From NCBI RefSeq assembly GCF_000711975.1, contig NZ_JONT01000008.1, positions 62,001 to 126,000 of the forward strand: a DNA stretch of 64,000 nucleotides, written 5' to 3'. Every line of letters begins with the position of its first letter. The first letter of the stretch is position 1. The position numbers and the translations under genes are program-made. The notes under the pieces were generated by a model. The model had not been told where the DNA came from, did not search any database, and saw only the letters and a list, made by a program, of their open reading frames with translations. Positions 54,193 to 62,675 of this stretch are shown here, piece by piece. This DNA comes from Desulfofalx alkaliphila DSM 12257. Lineage in GTDB: Bacteria > Bacillota > Desulfotomaculia > Desulfotomaculales > Desulfohalotomaculaceae.

Positions 54193-54243
54193 AAAAGTAC
54201 CCCTCCGGCGAAAAATAATAAAAAAGCAAGGAGGGGTACTTTT
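54193..54243 (+). promoter_or_regulatory. RBS-hiding hairpin before the Gmad2 lipoprotein
   Basis: AAAAGTACCCCTCC (54193-54206) pairs perfectly with GGAGGGGTACTTTT (54230-54243), a 14-bp stem with a 23-base loop. The second arm is the ribosome site GGAGGGG and the first two bases of the TTG start. Folded mRNA would block initiation; the hairpin may also act as a weak terminator. Confidence 0.7.
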
Positions 54244-55069
54244 GCGAATAAAAGCGATTATGTTGGCCCTTGTGGCTGTATTACTCTTGTTGCATGGCTG
54301 TGCCAAACAAGAGCCACAACAAAAGCCGGAGACAATAGTGGTGCCGGAAGTATCCAGTATTTCCTTTGATATTATTGAATTGGATCAAGCCCCCCATGTG
54401 GTGCGGCGTATGGTAAAAGACATGAAAGATCAAGAATTTGCAACTTGGGCAGTTGTGGATGGCACGGCATACATTGTTCTTGTACCGGGGGCCACCGGTG
54501 ATAACATGAAGGTGGAAATTGATGAAATAGAGCAGCGGGTGCCGGAGGAAAATTATAGTTGGTTAAATGTCAGCATCAAATATATGGCCAACGAAGAAGA
54601 TGAAGCTGAGCCGGTGGTGGCCAAGTTTGATCTGAAAAAGACCCCCAAGGCGGTGGGGTTTCAAACCGATAGGGTAGACGCAATATTGGCCCCCACCCCC
54701 CGGAACCCCAAGCAGGCAGCTGCATCCCAGCAGCAAGAACAGAAAAGTTTAGAAGAGGGAAAAGAAGATAAGATAAGGCCCACATCCATTAGAATAACCC
54801 GGCCCACCGGCGGTGAAGTGGTGAGCAGCCCGGTACAAATAACAGGAAGGGTGGATGGTATTAACGGTGAATTGCGGGCAAGGCTTAAAAACTCATCGGG
54901 CCTAGTCTTGGCCGAAAAGCCTGTAAAGGTGACTGACTCTGAATTTGAAGTTTCGCTGTCATTTTCAGTTTCACAGAAGGAGCAGGGATTGGTGGAAGTT
55001 TTTCAAATTCATCCCCAAGAAGATACCGTACTAAGTAAAACTGCGGTGTCGGTAACAATACAGCCGTAA
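54242..55069 (+). CDS. spore-type lipoprotein with Gmad2 domain
   Basis: A 275-residue lipoprotein. The signal ends LLHGC, making C20 the lipid-attached cysteine. Residues 35-130 form an alpha/beta domain (FATWAVVDGTAYIVLVPG), a charged linker follows, and residues 180-275 are a Gmad2 domain, the immunoglobulin-like module linked to spore germination proteins (SIRITRPTGGEVVSSPV). The TTG start lies in a hairpin stem, so translation is probably controlled. Located after scpB, with no spore operon around it. Confidence 0.8.
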   Translation: MRIKAIMLALVAVLLLLHGCAKQEPQQKPETIVVPEVSSISFDIIELDQAPHVVRRMVKDMKDQEFATWAVVDGTAYIVLVPGATGDNMKVEIDEIEQRVPEENYSWLNVSIKYMANEEDEAEPVVAKFDLKKTPKAVGFQTDRVDAILAPTPRNPKQAAASQQQEQKSLEEGKEDKIRPTSIRITRPTGGEVVSSPVQITGRVDGINGELRARLKNSSGLVLAEKPVKVTDSEFEVSLSFSVSQKEQGLVEVFQIHPQEDTVLSKTAVSVTIQP

Positions 55070-55141
55070 ATAAAAAGCAGTTTGGTATGCCGGCAGGATA
55101 AGGCTGCAGAATTAAAGACTATGTTGGAAAGTATTAAAAGA

Positions 55142-55211
55142 GCGACCACAGGGACGGTTCTCCATGTAAGCAAAAATGCGACAAGAGAGAATCGTCCCCT
55201 CTGTCGCATTT
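55142..55211. repeat. palindromic REP-like element
   Basis: AAATGCGACA (55174-55183) and TGTCGCATTT (55202-55211) are perfect 10-bp inverted arms around AGAGAGAATCGTCCCCTC; an outer pair, GCGACCACAGGGACGGTTCTC-like (55142-55162), is complementary to part of the second arm. GGGACGGTTCTC-type units recur in Peptococcaceae as REP-like elements. Confidence 0.6.
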
Positions 55212-55216
55212 GGTTA

Positions 55217-55596
55217 TTATTTTATTAAGCTTACCGTCACCTTAAACAGGTCACCGTCCAAATCAATATCCATGCTGCCGCCGTGTAGATCGACGATGGA
55301 TTTGGCGATGGCCAGACCCAGGCCTGAGCCCTCAGCGGAGATTTGCCTTCAGCCGGCAATTCCGATCCCAGCTTGCCCTGCACCAGTTCATTGGTATTCA
55401 GCACAATCTGATTAAAGCGGCCGGCATTTTTGATAATAAGCACCAAAATCGGTATGCCGATTACAATCAAGAGCGGTCCATAAATTAGTATGATTTGCGG
55501 TTCCAGCAGTACCACCACCGCCCCGACCCCAAAGGCAAACACCACCGCCAATAGAAACAGTACCTGGAAACCGATACTGCGAATCACGGATTTTGC
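55217..55596 (-). pseudogene. decayed histidine kinase
   Basis: Two kinase fragments in different frames. The first (about 55340-55596) has two membrane helices and a HAMP-like stretch (FNQIVLNTNELVQG); the second (about 55217-55345) is the end of a HATPase domain, with EGSGLGLAIAKSIVDLHGGS (the G2 box). All of the dimerisation domain and most of the ATP-binding domain is missing, and the start is fused to the response-regulator remnant. The junction lies at GCTGAAGGC/GCTGAGGGC, a near-direct repeat, suggesting deletion between short homologies. Confidence 0.8.
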
Positions 55597-56207
55597 AAAT
55601 ATGCATCGCCAGAGTATTTTCGGCATTATACCCCGGTTCATTCCATACCCGCTGGTAAATTTCGTTAATGGAAAAAACCCGCCCGGCATTGGTCATCAGC
55701 AGTTCCAATATTTTATACTCTGTGGGGGTTAATTTTACCGGTTCACCGTGGGCGGTAACCTGTTTGGCTTCTTGGTCCAATATGAGCCCGTTCAAGTCAA
55801 TCACTTGCCGGGCACCATGGTAGGTACCCAGGCTGACGTATCTTCGCAACTGGGATTTAACCCGGGCAGTCAGCTCCAAGTGGTTAAAGGGTTTAGTAAC
55901 ATAATCATCGGCCCCCACTTGCAAACCGAGGATTTTATCGGTGTCCTCACTTTTGGCGCTGAGGATAATAATGGGGATATTTTTTTTGCTCCCGGATTTT
56001 AAAGGTGGTGGCAATGCCGTTCAGCCGAGGCATCATGATATCTAAAATAATAAGGTGAATATCATGTTCGTTTAATTTTTCAATGGCTTCAATACCGTCC
56101 TTGGCCTTGAAAACTGTTAAGCCCTCGTTTTTTAGGTATATTTCAATGGCATCCTGTATTTCCCGATCGTCAGCCACAACCAAAACACAATAATTATCCC
56201 TCTTCAT
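55591..56207 (-). pseudogene. frameshifted OmpR-family response regulator
   Basis: The receiver domain (IHLIILDIMMPRLNG holds the phospho-aspartate) shifts frame at an eight-A run (55980-55987 on the + strand shown as T's); removing one A restores KNIPIIILSAKSEDTDK and the K of VTKPF. The DNA-binding domain (LTPTEYKILELLM) then stops abruptly at AENTLAMHI, where it joins the kinase remnant. It lacks the final winged-helix strands. This is a non-functional gene unless the run was misread; the truncation is independent of it. Confidence 0.85.
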
Positions 56208-56265
56208 GATTAACCATCTTCCACCCTCTTTTATAGTTGTCTTCTGTAGTCCTTGGACTATCCTC

Positions 56266-56320
56266 ATTATAAGGGGTAATCCTTAATATTTGGCCGATAT
56301 AATCCTTAAGAATTCCTTAA
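56266..56320 (-). promoter_or_regulatory. promoter with three TCCTTAA repeats upstream of the response regulator
   Basis: TCCTTAA occurs at 56280-56286, 56303-56309 and 56314-56320, spaced 23 and 11 bases, that is two and one helical turns. The minus-strand -10 TATAAT is at 56266-56271 and has a poor -35, so an activator is expected. This is the pattern of an OmpR-type binding site, and the divergent lipoprotein gene at 56448 could share it. Confidence 0.6.
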
Positions 56321-56447
56321 TTTTAATTACAAACCTAAGCATTAGTAAAATTTCAAGGGAAGTTTTTACTACACTGGTTTATTTGTGCTAAGATGATAAT
56401 AACCGACAAAACAACTAACTTATTAGAAAGGAAGGTCAGTTAGCAAA

Positions 56448-58397
56448 GTGAAAAGGTTTAAAGCACTACTACTATTTTTATCTTTAACTTTAGTTTTGGC
56501 CGGGTGTGGAGCTTCCTCCGGCCCCGCCAGTGAAATGGTGGATTTTGACGGATTTATTGTAATGGACTATGAAGAAAAGAGCGAGCAAGCCAACTGTAGC
56601 ATTAACTATGCCGGAAATGCAGAAAAAATAGGTCAAAAGGTGATGCAAGGTTATGTTTGTTTTGTCGGGTCGGAAGGCAGCACTATGTACATCAGCGAAG
56701 ATAAAAAACTGTACTTGCGCAAGCCCAACAGTGAAGCAATGGAAGTCAGCAAAAACATTGAAAACTTCAGTGTGCAACATGTCCATGACGGTCAGATACT
56801 TTTTTCTACCTACACCGACAGCCTTGCAGACTACTACCTAGTTGATGCAAGCACCGGTGAAAAGGAAAAATTTGTTTCCCAAGTGTCCCTTTTAGAAAAT
56901 ACCGCCGATTTAGCCACCATGGCCTTTATTGATAAGGACGGCAACCTCTATATTAAACAGCAAGATGCCGAAAAGGAAAAGATAGCCTCCGGTGTGTATG
57001 GTATGGATTTATCTGCCGATGGACAGTACCTATGGTACTCCACTGAAAATGGCTTTTATCTTTACTCTGCAAAGGCAAAGGATAAAGAAAAACTGACATC
57101 GGATTATTGCTACTACCAGTCCTTTGGACCGGATAACACTTTAGCCTACCTAATCAGCGACGATGCCGGCCATGGGGGCGGTTATTTATATAGCAAGGCA
57201 GTGGGTAAAGAGGCTAAAAGACTGGGAGCTGACGTGACCGATTATGCGGTGACTGCCAAGGGTATTATTTATCAAAACTTGGATGGGGAATTGTATATCA
57301 CTAACGGCGAGGCCAAGGAAAAGATTGCTGCCGGTGTAGTTGAATTTCTGGCATCTGCCGGCGGTCAGCTGGTCTATTACATAGATGAGGATGCCATCCT
57401 CTATCGGGCCGATACAGGCAAGGAAAAGAAAAAGGAAAAAATATTAGCGGACCTAACAAAGTGGCATTTTAACGGTGAACGGTTTGCCTGTATTACCGAT
57501 GGCAATGAGCTGTACGTCATGGACGGCAGCAGCGAAAAGGTGCTGGTGGAAGACAATGTCAAAGATTTTGTCATGCTGACAATCTCAAATAATATAGCTT
57601 ATCTAACCGATGATAATGAAATTAAGCTGTTCAAAAAGAGCGGAGAACAGCCCACGGTGGTAATTGACAATGCCAACAAACACAACTGCATTTACTACGG
57701 CAACGATATTTTGTTTGTAAAAATGCTGACCTTAAGTGACATCAAGGGCAGTTGGAAAGATACCTTTGAGTATGAAATGCCGGAAGCAATTAAGCATCTA
57801 ATTGTTGAGATCGCCAACAACAATATCAGCTTCTATGCCTTTGGCACCAAGCTGCTTACCGCTAAAGTGGAATTGACTCCCTTTTCCCTCACCACAGGCC
57901 GGCTCTCCTTTGTGGACGTAAGGGTGGAAGAATCGCCGGAACTATATGAGATACAGGACATGTTTGGTTTTGAGGTCGCCGCCTTAGAGTATGAGATTAT
58001 GCATGAAAGCATTTGGATTGAAAAAACTGAGCAAGACACCCTTGTTTTTGAAGATAAAGCGCTAACTAAAATCAGCAAAGAGGAATTTGAGGATTTGCTC
58101 AACAAGCAAAAAGAAGTGATGAACAATGTTAAGCAATCAATTAATCAACTATCTAACCTGGGTTATGGCGATTTTGCTTACATGGCCCAGGACGGCAATT
58201 TGCGGGGGGGCCCGGGTACCAATTATCAGGTGGTAGGTAAGTTGAAAGGGGATGCCGAATTATTTATCGACGACTTAGAAATAGCAGAAGACGGGACCCT
58301 ATGGATAAGGGTTTACAGCGATTATTATGACGAATATGATCGGTACCGCTACCTGGAGGGGTGGGTATCATCCCAATTGGTAAAGACGGTATACTAA
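56448..58397 (+). CDS. large lipoprotein with beta-propeller-like repeats and SH3b domain
   Basis: A 649-residue secreted lipoprotein. The signal ends LAGC (C20). Residues 30-450 consist of repeated short strands with D-G-N/E-L-Y-I/Y motifs (for example KDGNLYIKQQ, LDGELYITNG, DGNELYVMDG), as in beta-propeller-like proteins. A helix-rich section (450-570) leads to an SH3b domain (GNLRGGPGTNYQVVGKL at about 580-640), which binds cell wall. It lies divergently from the decayed two-component genes and may once have been their target. The GTG start has GGAAGG about 12 bases upstream. Confidence 0.75.
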   Translation: MKRFKALLLFLSLTLVLAGCGASSGPASEMVDFDGFIVMDYEEKSEQANCSINYAGNAEKIGQKVMQGYVCFVGSEGSTMYISEDKKLYLRKPNSEAMEVSKNIENFSVQHVHDGQILFSTYTDSLADYYLVDASTGEKEKFVSQVSLLENTADLATMAFIDKDGNLYIKQQDAEKEKIASGVYGMDLSADGQYLWYSTENGFYLYSAKAKDKEKLTSDYCYYQSFGPDNTLAYLISDDAGHGGGYLYSKAVGKEAKRLGADVTDYAVTAKGIIYQNLDGELYITNGEAKEKIAAGVVEFLASAGGQLVYYIDEDAILYRADTGKEKKKEKILADLTKWHFNGERFACITDGNELYVMDGSSEKVLVEDNVKDFVMLTISNNIAYLTDDNEIKLFKKSGEQPTVVIDNANKHNCIYYGNDILFVKMLTLSDIKGSWKDTFEYEMPEAIKHLIVEIANNNISFYAFGTKLLTAKVELTPFSLTTGRLSFVDVRVEESPELYEIQDMFGFEVAALEYEIMHESIWIEKTEQDTLVFEDKALTKISKEEFEDLLNKQKEVMNNVKQSINQLSNLGYGDFAYMAQDGNLRGGPGTNYQVVGKLKGDAELFIDDLEIAEDGTLWIRVYSDYYDEYDRYRYLEGWVSSQLVKTVY

Positions 58398-58430
58398 TAA
58401 TGAAACGGGCTGTCGGGGACAATAATGATA

Positions 58431-58490
58431 TGCTCCCCCTTGAGCAGACACTTGAAATAACAATAATTTAGGACTGCGCAAGGGGGAGCA
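58431..58490. repeat. 12-bp inverted repeat
   Basis: TGCTCCCCCTTG (58431-58442) and CAAGGGGGAGCA (58479-58490) are perfect complements 36 bases apart, just before a terminator. It may be a large hairpin or a trace of a small mobile element; no target-site duplication is visible. Confidence 0.75.
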
Positions 58491-58494
58491 GTTC

Positions 58495-58525
58495 AGCCAG
58501 GACCAAGGTTCTGGCTTTTTATTTT
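58495..58525 (+). terminator. rho-independent terminator
   Basis: AGCCAGGACC-AA-GGTTCTGGCT (10 bp with one G-U) followed by TTTTTATTTT. Confidence 0.85.
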
Positions 58526-58615
58526 GCCTTTAGCTCACACAGTTTGCCATAATGTATATCTATTGGAAGAATAGGAAAAATAAGTTAAGAGCTAGTTTTA
58601 ACCGGGAGGGTGGCC

Positions 58616-59326
58616 ATGTTATTTTTGATATGTACAGTGCTGATCATAATGCTATTCATGGTGGCCCTTTTAAATATGGATTTAATAATAATTTTATTTT
58701 ATCAACGGGATGATCTTGATGATTTATTGCATGTGGAATTAGTCTTATGGAAACTACCCCCGTATAAAATAAAAATTTCTACAATGGATTTAAAGGCCAA
58801 GCTATCGGGTATTGGTATAAAATTTAAAGGGAAAACAGGCAAATCGGGTGCCGTGGTGAGAAGAATCGTCACCACGCTGTTAAGTCATCCCGAGGAACAA
58901 AATGATATGAGTGATGCTGCAACAACACTTAAAGTGCCCTTCCAATGGAAGAAAATGAAAAAAAAGATTAAAAGGGTAAGGGAACTGCATGATCACTTTT
59001 GGCCGGCAACAGAGTTTTTATTAAGCAACACTCGCTGCCTACACCTTACATGGCAAACTGGGTTTGGCACAGGTGATGCAGCGGTAACGGGCTGGAGCAC
59101 CGGCATAGGATGGACTGTAAAGACAGCGCTTGTTCGATTATTATACAAATATCTTGTTCCGCCACCAAAACCACCCCGATTGGTTATTAAGCCGGAGTTT
59201 AACAAAAAGTGTTTTCATACTACCCTTGACTGCGCCTTTAAAGTAAAGCTTTATTATTTAGCCCGGGCTGGAATAAGGCTGTTAAAGGTAAGGATGAAAA
59301 AGAGAAAATATTTTGCTAAAGGATAG
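58616..59326 (+). CDS. ytfI: DUF2953 (YtfI-like) membrane protein
   Basis: A 236-residue protein with an N-terminal membrane helix (about 1-25), a basic middle and a strand-rich C-terminal domain with the DUF2953 signature around TGFGTGDAAVTGWSTGIGW. The family accompanies ytfJ/gerW in Bacillus, as here, and is of unknown role in sporulation. The ATG at 58616 follows GGGAGG by 6 bases. Confidence 0.8.
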   Translation: MLFLICTVLIIMLFMVALLNMDLIIILFYQRDDLDDLLHVELVLWKLPPYKIKISTMDLKAKLSGIGIKFKGKTGKSGAVVRRIVTTLLSHPEEQNDMSDAATTLKVPFQWKKMKKKIKRVRELHDHFWPATEFLLSNTRCLHLTWQTGFGTGDAAVTGWSTGIGWTVKTALVRLLYKYLVPPPKPPRLVIKPEFNKKCFHTTLDCAFKVKLYYLARAGIRLLKVRMKKRKYFAKG

Positions 59327-59424
59327 CATAATTCATCTTTCTATCGGTCATATTATGGTTACAGGTGTAATTAGTAGAAAATAATTGCAATGGATTTATT
59401 CTTATAAATAGGGGGTTATAACCT

Positions 59425-59838
59425 GTGAGCGATCATCCTATTGAGGGACTAATGAAAACTGCCATGGAGAGCATAAAAGAAATGGTAGATGTTAATACCG
59501 TGGTGGGCGATGCCGTGGAGACACCGGACGGTAGCGTCATTATACCCATTTCTCGGGTAGCCTGTGGTTTTGCGGCAGGCGGCGGTGAGTATCAAGGGGG
59601 AGACGGGGATGAGAACTCCCAGGCAACCCCCTTTGGCGGAGGCAGCGGTGCCGGTGTATCGGTACAGCCAATGGGTTTTTTGGTGGTGGGTAACGGCCAA
59701 ATCAGATTATTGCCGGTGGATGGCAACGCAGTGTATGATCGTATCATAGACCTGATGCCGGAGCTTATAGATAAATTACAGGCAATGTGCAATAAGGGAA
59801 ATACCAATCAGGCAGGAAGCCCAAACCCCTTGGCATAA
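59425..59838 (+). CDS. gerW: GerW/YtfJ family sporulation protein
   Basis: A 137-residue protein of the GerW/YtfJ family. VVGDAVETPDGSVIIPISRVACGFAAGGGEY (in segments) and the glycine-rich GFLVVGNGQIRLLP are typical. GerW is needed for normal germination in Bacillus and acts in the forespore. GTG start after GGGGG. A strong terminator follows. Confidence 0.9.
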   Translation: MSDHPIEGLMKTAMESIKEMVDVNTVVGDAVETPDGSVIIPISRVACGFAAGGGEYQGGDGDENSQATPFGGGSGAGVSVQPMGFLVVGNGQIRLLPVDGNAVYDRIIDLMPELIDKLQAMCNKGNTNQAGSPNPLA

Positions 59839-59850
59839 CAGTCAAGAAAT

Positions 59851-59884
59851 AATAAAGGGATGCTTAGGCATCCCTTTATTATTT
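59851..59884 (+). terminator. rho-independent terminator
   Basis: AATAAAGGGATGC-TTAG-GCATCCCTTTATT, a perfect 13-bp stem, after gerW. Confidence 0.9.
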
Positions 59885-60017
59885 GTTGACACAGCACAAG
59901 GTACAGGCTTGCCTTTGTAGATTTACCGGCCGCCCCTTATCTTTTTAGTTCTATTTATACCCCTTAGTTCATAGTTTGTAAGAAGGACAAGGCTGACGAG
60001 CTAGAGGGGGTGCTAAC

Positions 60018-60608
60018 ATGATTAACTACATTTGGTTGGGCATGATTGTTATTAGCATACTTGTGGCCGGGGCCCAGGGCAACATAGAGGTAATAACCAA
60101 GGCTGCCTTTGAGGGGGCTGAGGCGGCGGTTAAAGTCAGCTTAAGTTTAATAGCAATTATGACCTTTTGGCTTGGTATGATGAAGCTTGCAGAAGCTGCC
60201 GGTTTAGTGAAGGCACTGGCTCGTTTGGTGCAACCGTTTACAGCCTTTTTATTTCCCAGTGTACCCAAAGACCACCCGGCCATGGGCGCCATTGTAATGA
60301 ATTTGTCTGCAAATATATTGGGTCTGTCTAACGCTGCCACACCAATGGGTTTAATAGCAATGAAGGAACTGCAAAAGCTAAACGGCAATCGCAATACCGC
60401 CTCTGATGCCATGTGCACCTTTTTGGCTATTAATACCGCTTGTATTACACTGATACCTACCACCATCATTGGCGTCCGCTTAATGTATGGCTCGCAGGAT
60501 CCAACGGCCATAGTAGGCACCACAATATTTGCCACCGCCTGTGGCATGACGGTGGCCATCATTGCTGATCGCGTCTATCGGCAGATATATTACTGGCGGT
60601 GGAAGTAA
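60018..60608 (+). CDS. spmA: spore maturation protein SpmA
   Basis: A 196-residue membrane protein with about five helices and a nucleoside-recognition (gate) domain; FLWGMMKLAEA-like and NLSANILGLSNAATPMGLIAM (in segments) are conserved. With SpmB it dehydrates the spore core. AGAGGGGG precedes the ATG. It is followed immediately by spmB. Confidence 0.92.
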   Translation: MINYIWLGMIVISILVAGAQGNIEVITKAAFEGAEAAVKVSLSLIAIMTFWLGMMKLAEAAGLVKALARLVQPFTAFLFPSVPKDHPAMGAIVMNLSANILGLSNAATPMGLIAMKELQKLNGNRNTASDAMCTFLAINTACITLIPTTIIGVRLMYGSQDPTAIVGTTIFATACGMTVAIIADRVYRQIYYWRWK

Positions 60609-60609
60609 T

Positions 60610-61143
60610 ATGTATGAACTGATTACCGAAATTTCCCGCTGGGCAGTGCCCTTTGTGCTGCTGCTGGTACCCTTGGCAGCGGCGGTAAAAAAAGTACCGG
60701 TGTTTGAAACCTTTGTACAGGGTGCGGAATCGGGCTTTTCCACCGCCATTAAAACAATACCCTTTTTGGTGGCAATGTTGGTGGCGGTAAGTGTGTTCCG
60801 GGCATCGGGGGCAATGCAATTGATGGCAGAAATCCTTTCGCCCCTCTTGGCTCTTATTGGGTTTCCGGTTGAAGTGCTACCCCATGCCATAATGCGCCCC
60901 ATATCTGGGGGTGCAGCCCTGGGCGTTGCCACCGATGTCATTCAAAACCACGGGCCCGACAGTTTTATTGGTATGTTGGTATCCACCATGCAAGGAAGCA
61001 GCGATACCACCTTTTATGTGTTAGCATTATATTTTGGTTCGGTGGGGGTGCATCGATACCGTTATGCTGTGGCAACCGGTCTTACCGGTGACATTACCAC
61101 CCTAATTGCCTCCATTTTTATAGTAAATGCAGTGTTTGGCTAG
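60610..61143 (+). CDS. spmB: spore maturation protein SpmB
   Basis: A 177-residue membrane protein (Bacillus: 178), starting MYELITEISRWAVPF. GAESGFSTAIKTIPFLVAML and MQGSSDTTFYVLALYFGSVG (in segments) are family marks. The ATG at 60610 lies 1 base after the spmA stop and follows GGTGG, so the two are translated together. Length and start support a complete gene. Confidence 0.92.
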   Translation: MYELITEISRWAVPFVLLLVPLAAAVKKVPVFETFVQGAESGFSTAIKTIPFLVAMLVAVSVFRASGAMQLMAEILSPLLALIGFPVEVLPHAIMRPISGGAALGVATDVIQNHGPDSFIGMLVSTMQGSSDTTFYVLALYFGSVGVHRYRYAVATGLTGDITTLIASIFIVNAVFG

Positions 61144-61172
61144 AGGGATTGGCAAGTAATTGTAGAAGTTGT

Positions 61173-61200
61173 ATGCCTGGTATCATTACCGGGCATTTTA
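61173..61200 (+). terminator. rho-independent terminator
   Basis: ATGCCTGGTA pairs with TACCGGGCAT (one G-U) followed by TTTAT, after spmB. Confidence 0.75.
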
Positions 61201-61233
61201 TATTTGTCAGCATGATCTTGGAGGTATTTGTTA

Positions 61234-61998
61234 ATGGTACGATTACAAAAGTTTCTGGCCCATGCCGGTGTAGCTTCCCGGCGCAAGTGTGAAGAGTTAA
61301 TACTGAGCGGTAAGGTCAAGGTTAACGGCACTGTTGTGCGGGAACTGGGTGTAAAGATACAACCCGGCAAAGATATAGTCCAAGTGAACGGAAAAAAAAT
61401 ACAGCAATTAGAAAAGAAAGTATATATCATGATCAATAAGCCCCGGGGCTATGTTAGCACAGTAAGGGATGAGCGGGGTAGAAAAACGGTGCTGGATTTA
61501 CTAAAAGATGTAGAACAACGGGTTTACCCGGTGGGGCGCCTAGATTATAATTCTGAAGGACTTTTACTGTTAACTAACGATGGAGAGTTGGCCGATGCCC
61601 TAACTCATCCCAGGCACCGGGTGCCTAAAACCTATCGAGCCAGGGTAAAAGGAGTGCCCAGCATAGAAAAACTTGAGGAACTGGCCAATGGAGTAGACTT
61701 GGAAGACGGTATTACAGCACCGGCAAAGGTGGCCTTATTAAACATTTTTAATGGCAACGCATTGCTGGAAATTACCATCCATGAAGGAAGAAACCGCCAG
61801 GTAAGGCGTATGTGTGAACACATTGGCCACCCTGTTATCCGTTTGGTGCGCACCCGCATTGGTACACTTGAACTGCGCAAGCTGGGCTCAGGGGAGGTGC
61901 GGGAGTTAAGTAAATTTGAAGTAAACCAAATTAAAAGGGCGGCAGGAATAAAGGCTGACCGCCCTAAAAGAAAGCGGTATCAAAGGGGTGATTCATAA
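61234..61998 (+). CDS. rluB: 23S rRNA pseudouridine synthase RluB
   Basis: A 254-residue pseudouridine synthase with an S4 RNA-binding domain (1-60, KFLAHAGVASRRKCE) and the catalytic domain with GRLDYNSEGLLLLTNDG, where the aspartate is the nucleophile. It modifies helix 89 of 23S rRNA; its short form fits RluB. The ATG at 61234 follows GGAGG by 8-9 bases. The last 19 bases overlap the convergent tungstate ATPase gene. Next to spmAB, as in other Firmicutes. Confidence 0.9.
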   Translation: MVRLQKFLAHAGVASRRKCEELILSGKVKVNGTVVRELGVKIQPGKDIVQVNGKKIQQLEKKVYIMINKPRGYVSTVRDERGRKTVLDLLKDVEQRVYPVGRLDYNSEGLLLLTNDGELADALTHPRHRVPKTYRARVKGVPSIEKLEELANGVDLEDGITAPAKVALLNIFNGNALLEITIHEGRNRQVRRMCEHIGHPVIRLVRTRIGTLELRKLGSGEVRELSKFEVNQIKRAAGIKADRPKRKRYQRGDS

Positions 61999-62675
61999 CC
62001 TAATATATCATCGGGTCTTCCCATGCGGATGACATGGCCTTCTTTTAATTCCACTACCCGTTGTGCCAGTTGTGGTATTTCCCGGTAGTCATGGGTAATG
62101 AAAACCGCAGTGATGTTTTTCTCCTGCAATATTTCCTTTAGGTCGCTTAAAATAGCTTTTCTGGTGGGTGTGTCCAGGGCAGAGAAGGGTTCGTCTAAAA
62201 ACAGCACCCTTGGCTCCAACACCAGGGCCCTGGCCAGGCTGACGCGCTGGGCTTCACCGCCGGAGAGGTTGCGAATAGAGTTATTGGCCAGATGATCAAT
62301 GCCCAGTCGTTTAAGCCAGGGCATAACCTTCCGGTTTATTTCTGATTTTGGCACCTTTCTTATTTGAAGACCCACAGCCACGTTTTTAAAAACAGTGGTA
62401 TCCAGCAGCAGTGGGTCCTGCAGCACAGATGCCATTTGGCGTCGCACATAAAGGGTGTTACTTCGGGGTACAGCCTGCCGGCAGAAAAACACCTGCCCTT
62501 CGGTGGGGCGCTGTAAAAGGGCCATTACTTGTAGCAGCGTACTTTTCCCGGCACCGTTGTGCCCCATTAAGGACAAGACTTCACCTTCCATAATATCCAG
62601 GGCAGGTACATTGAGAATTAGGCGTTTGCCTTTGATCATTTTAATATTTTTTACTGACAGTATGATGTTGCTCAT
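61980..62675 (-). CDS. tupC: tungstate-type ABC transporter ATPase
   Basis: A 231-residue ABC ATPase with Walker A GHNGAGKST, signature LSGGEAQRVSLARAL and Walker B VLFLDEPFSALD. It overlaps the permease gene by 4 bases. Short, without an extra molybdate-binding (Mop) domain, it fits the tungstate TupC subtype. The ATG at 62675 follows GGGGAG by 9 bases. Confidence 0.85.
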   Translation of the reverse strand: MSNIILSVKNIKMIKGKRLILNVPALDIMEGEVLSLMGHNGAGKSTLLQVMALLQRPTEGQVFFCRQAVPRSNTLYVRRQMASVLQDPLLLDTTVFKNVAVGLQIRKVPKSEINRKVMPWLKRLGIDHLANNSIRNLSGGEAQRVSLARALVLEPRVLFLDEPFSALDTPTRKAILSDLKEILQEKNITAVFITHDYREIPQLAQRVVELKEGHVIRMGRPDDILGYESPL

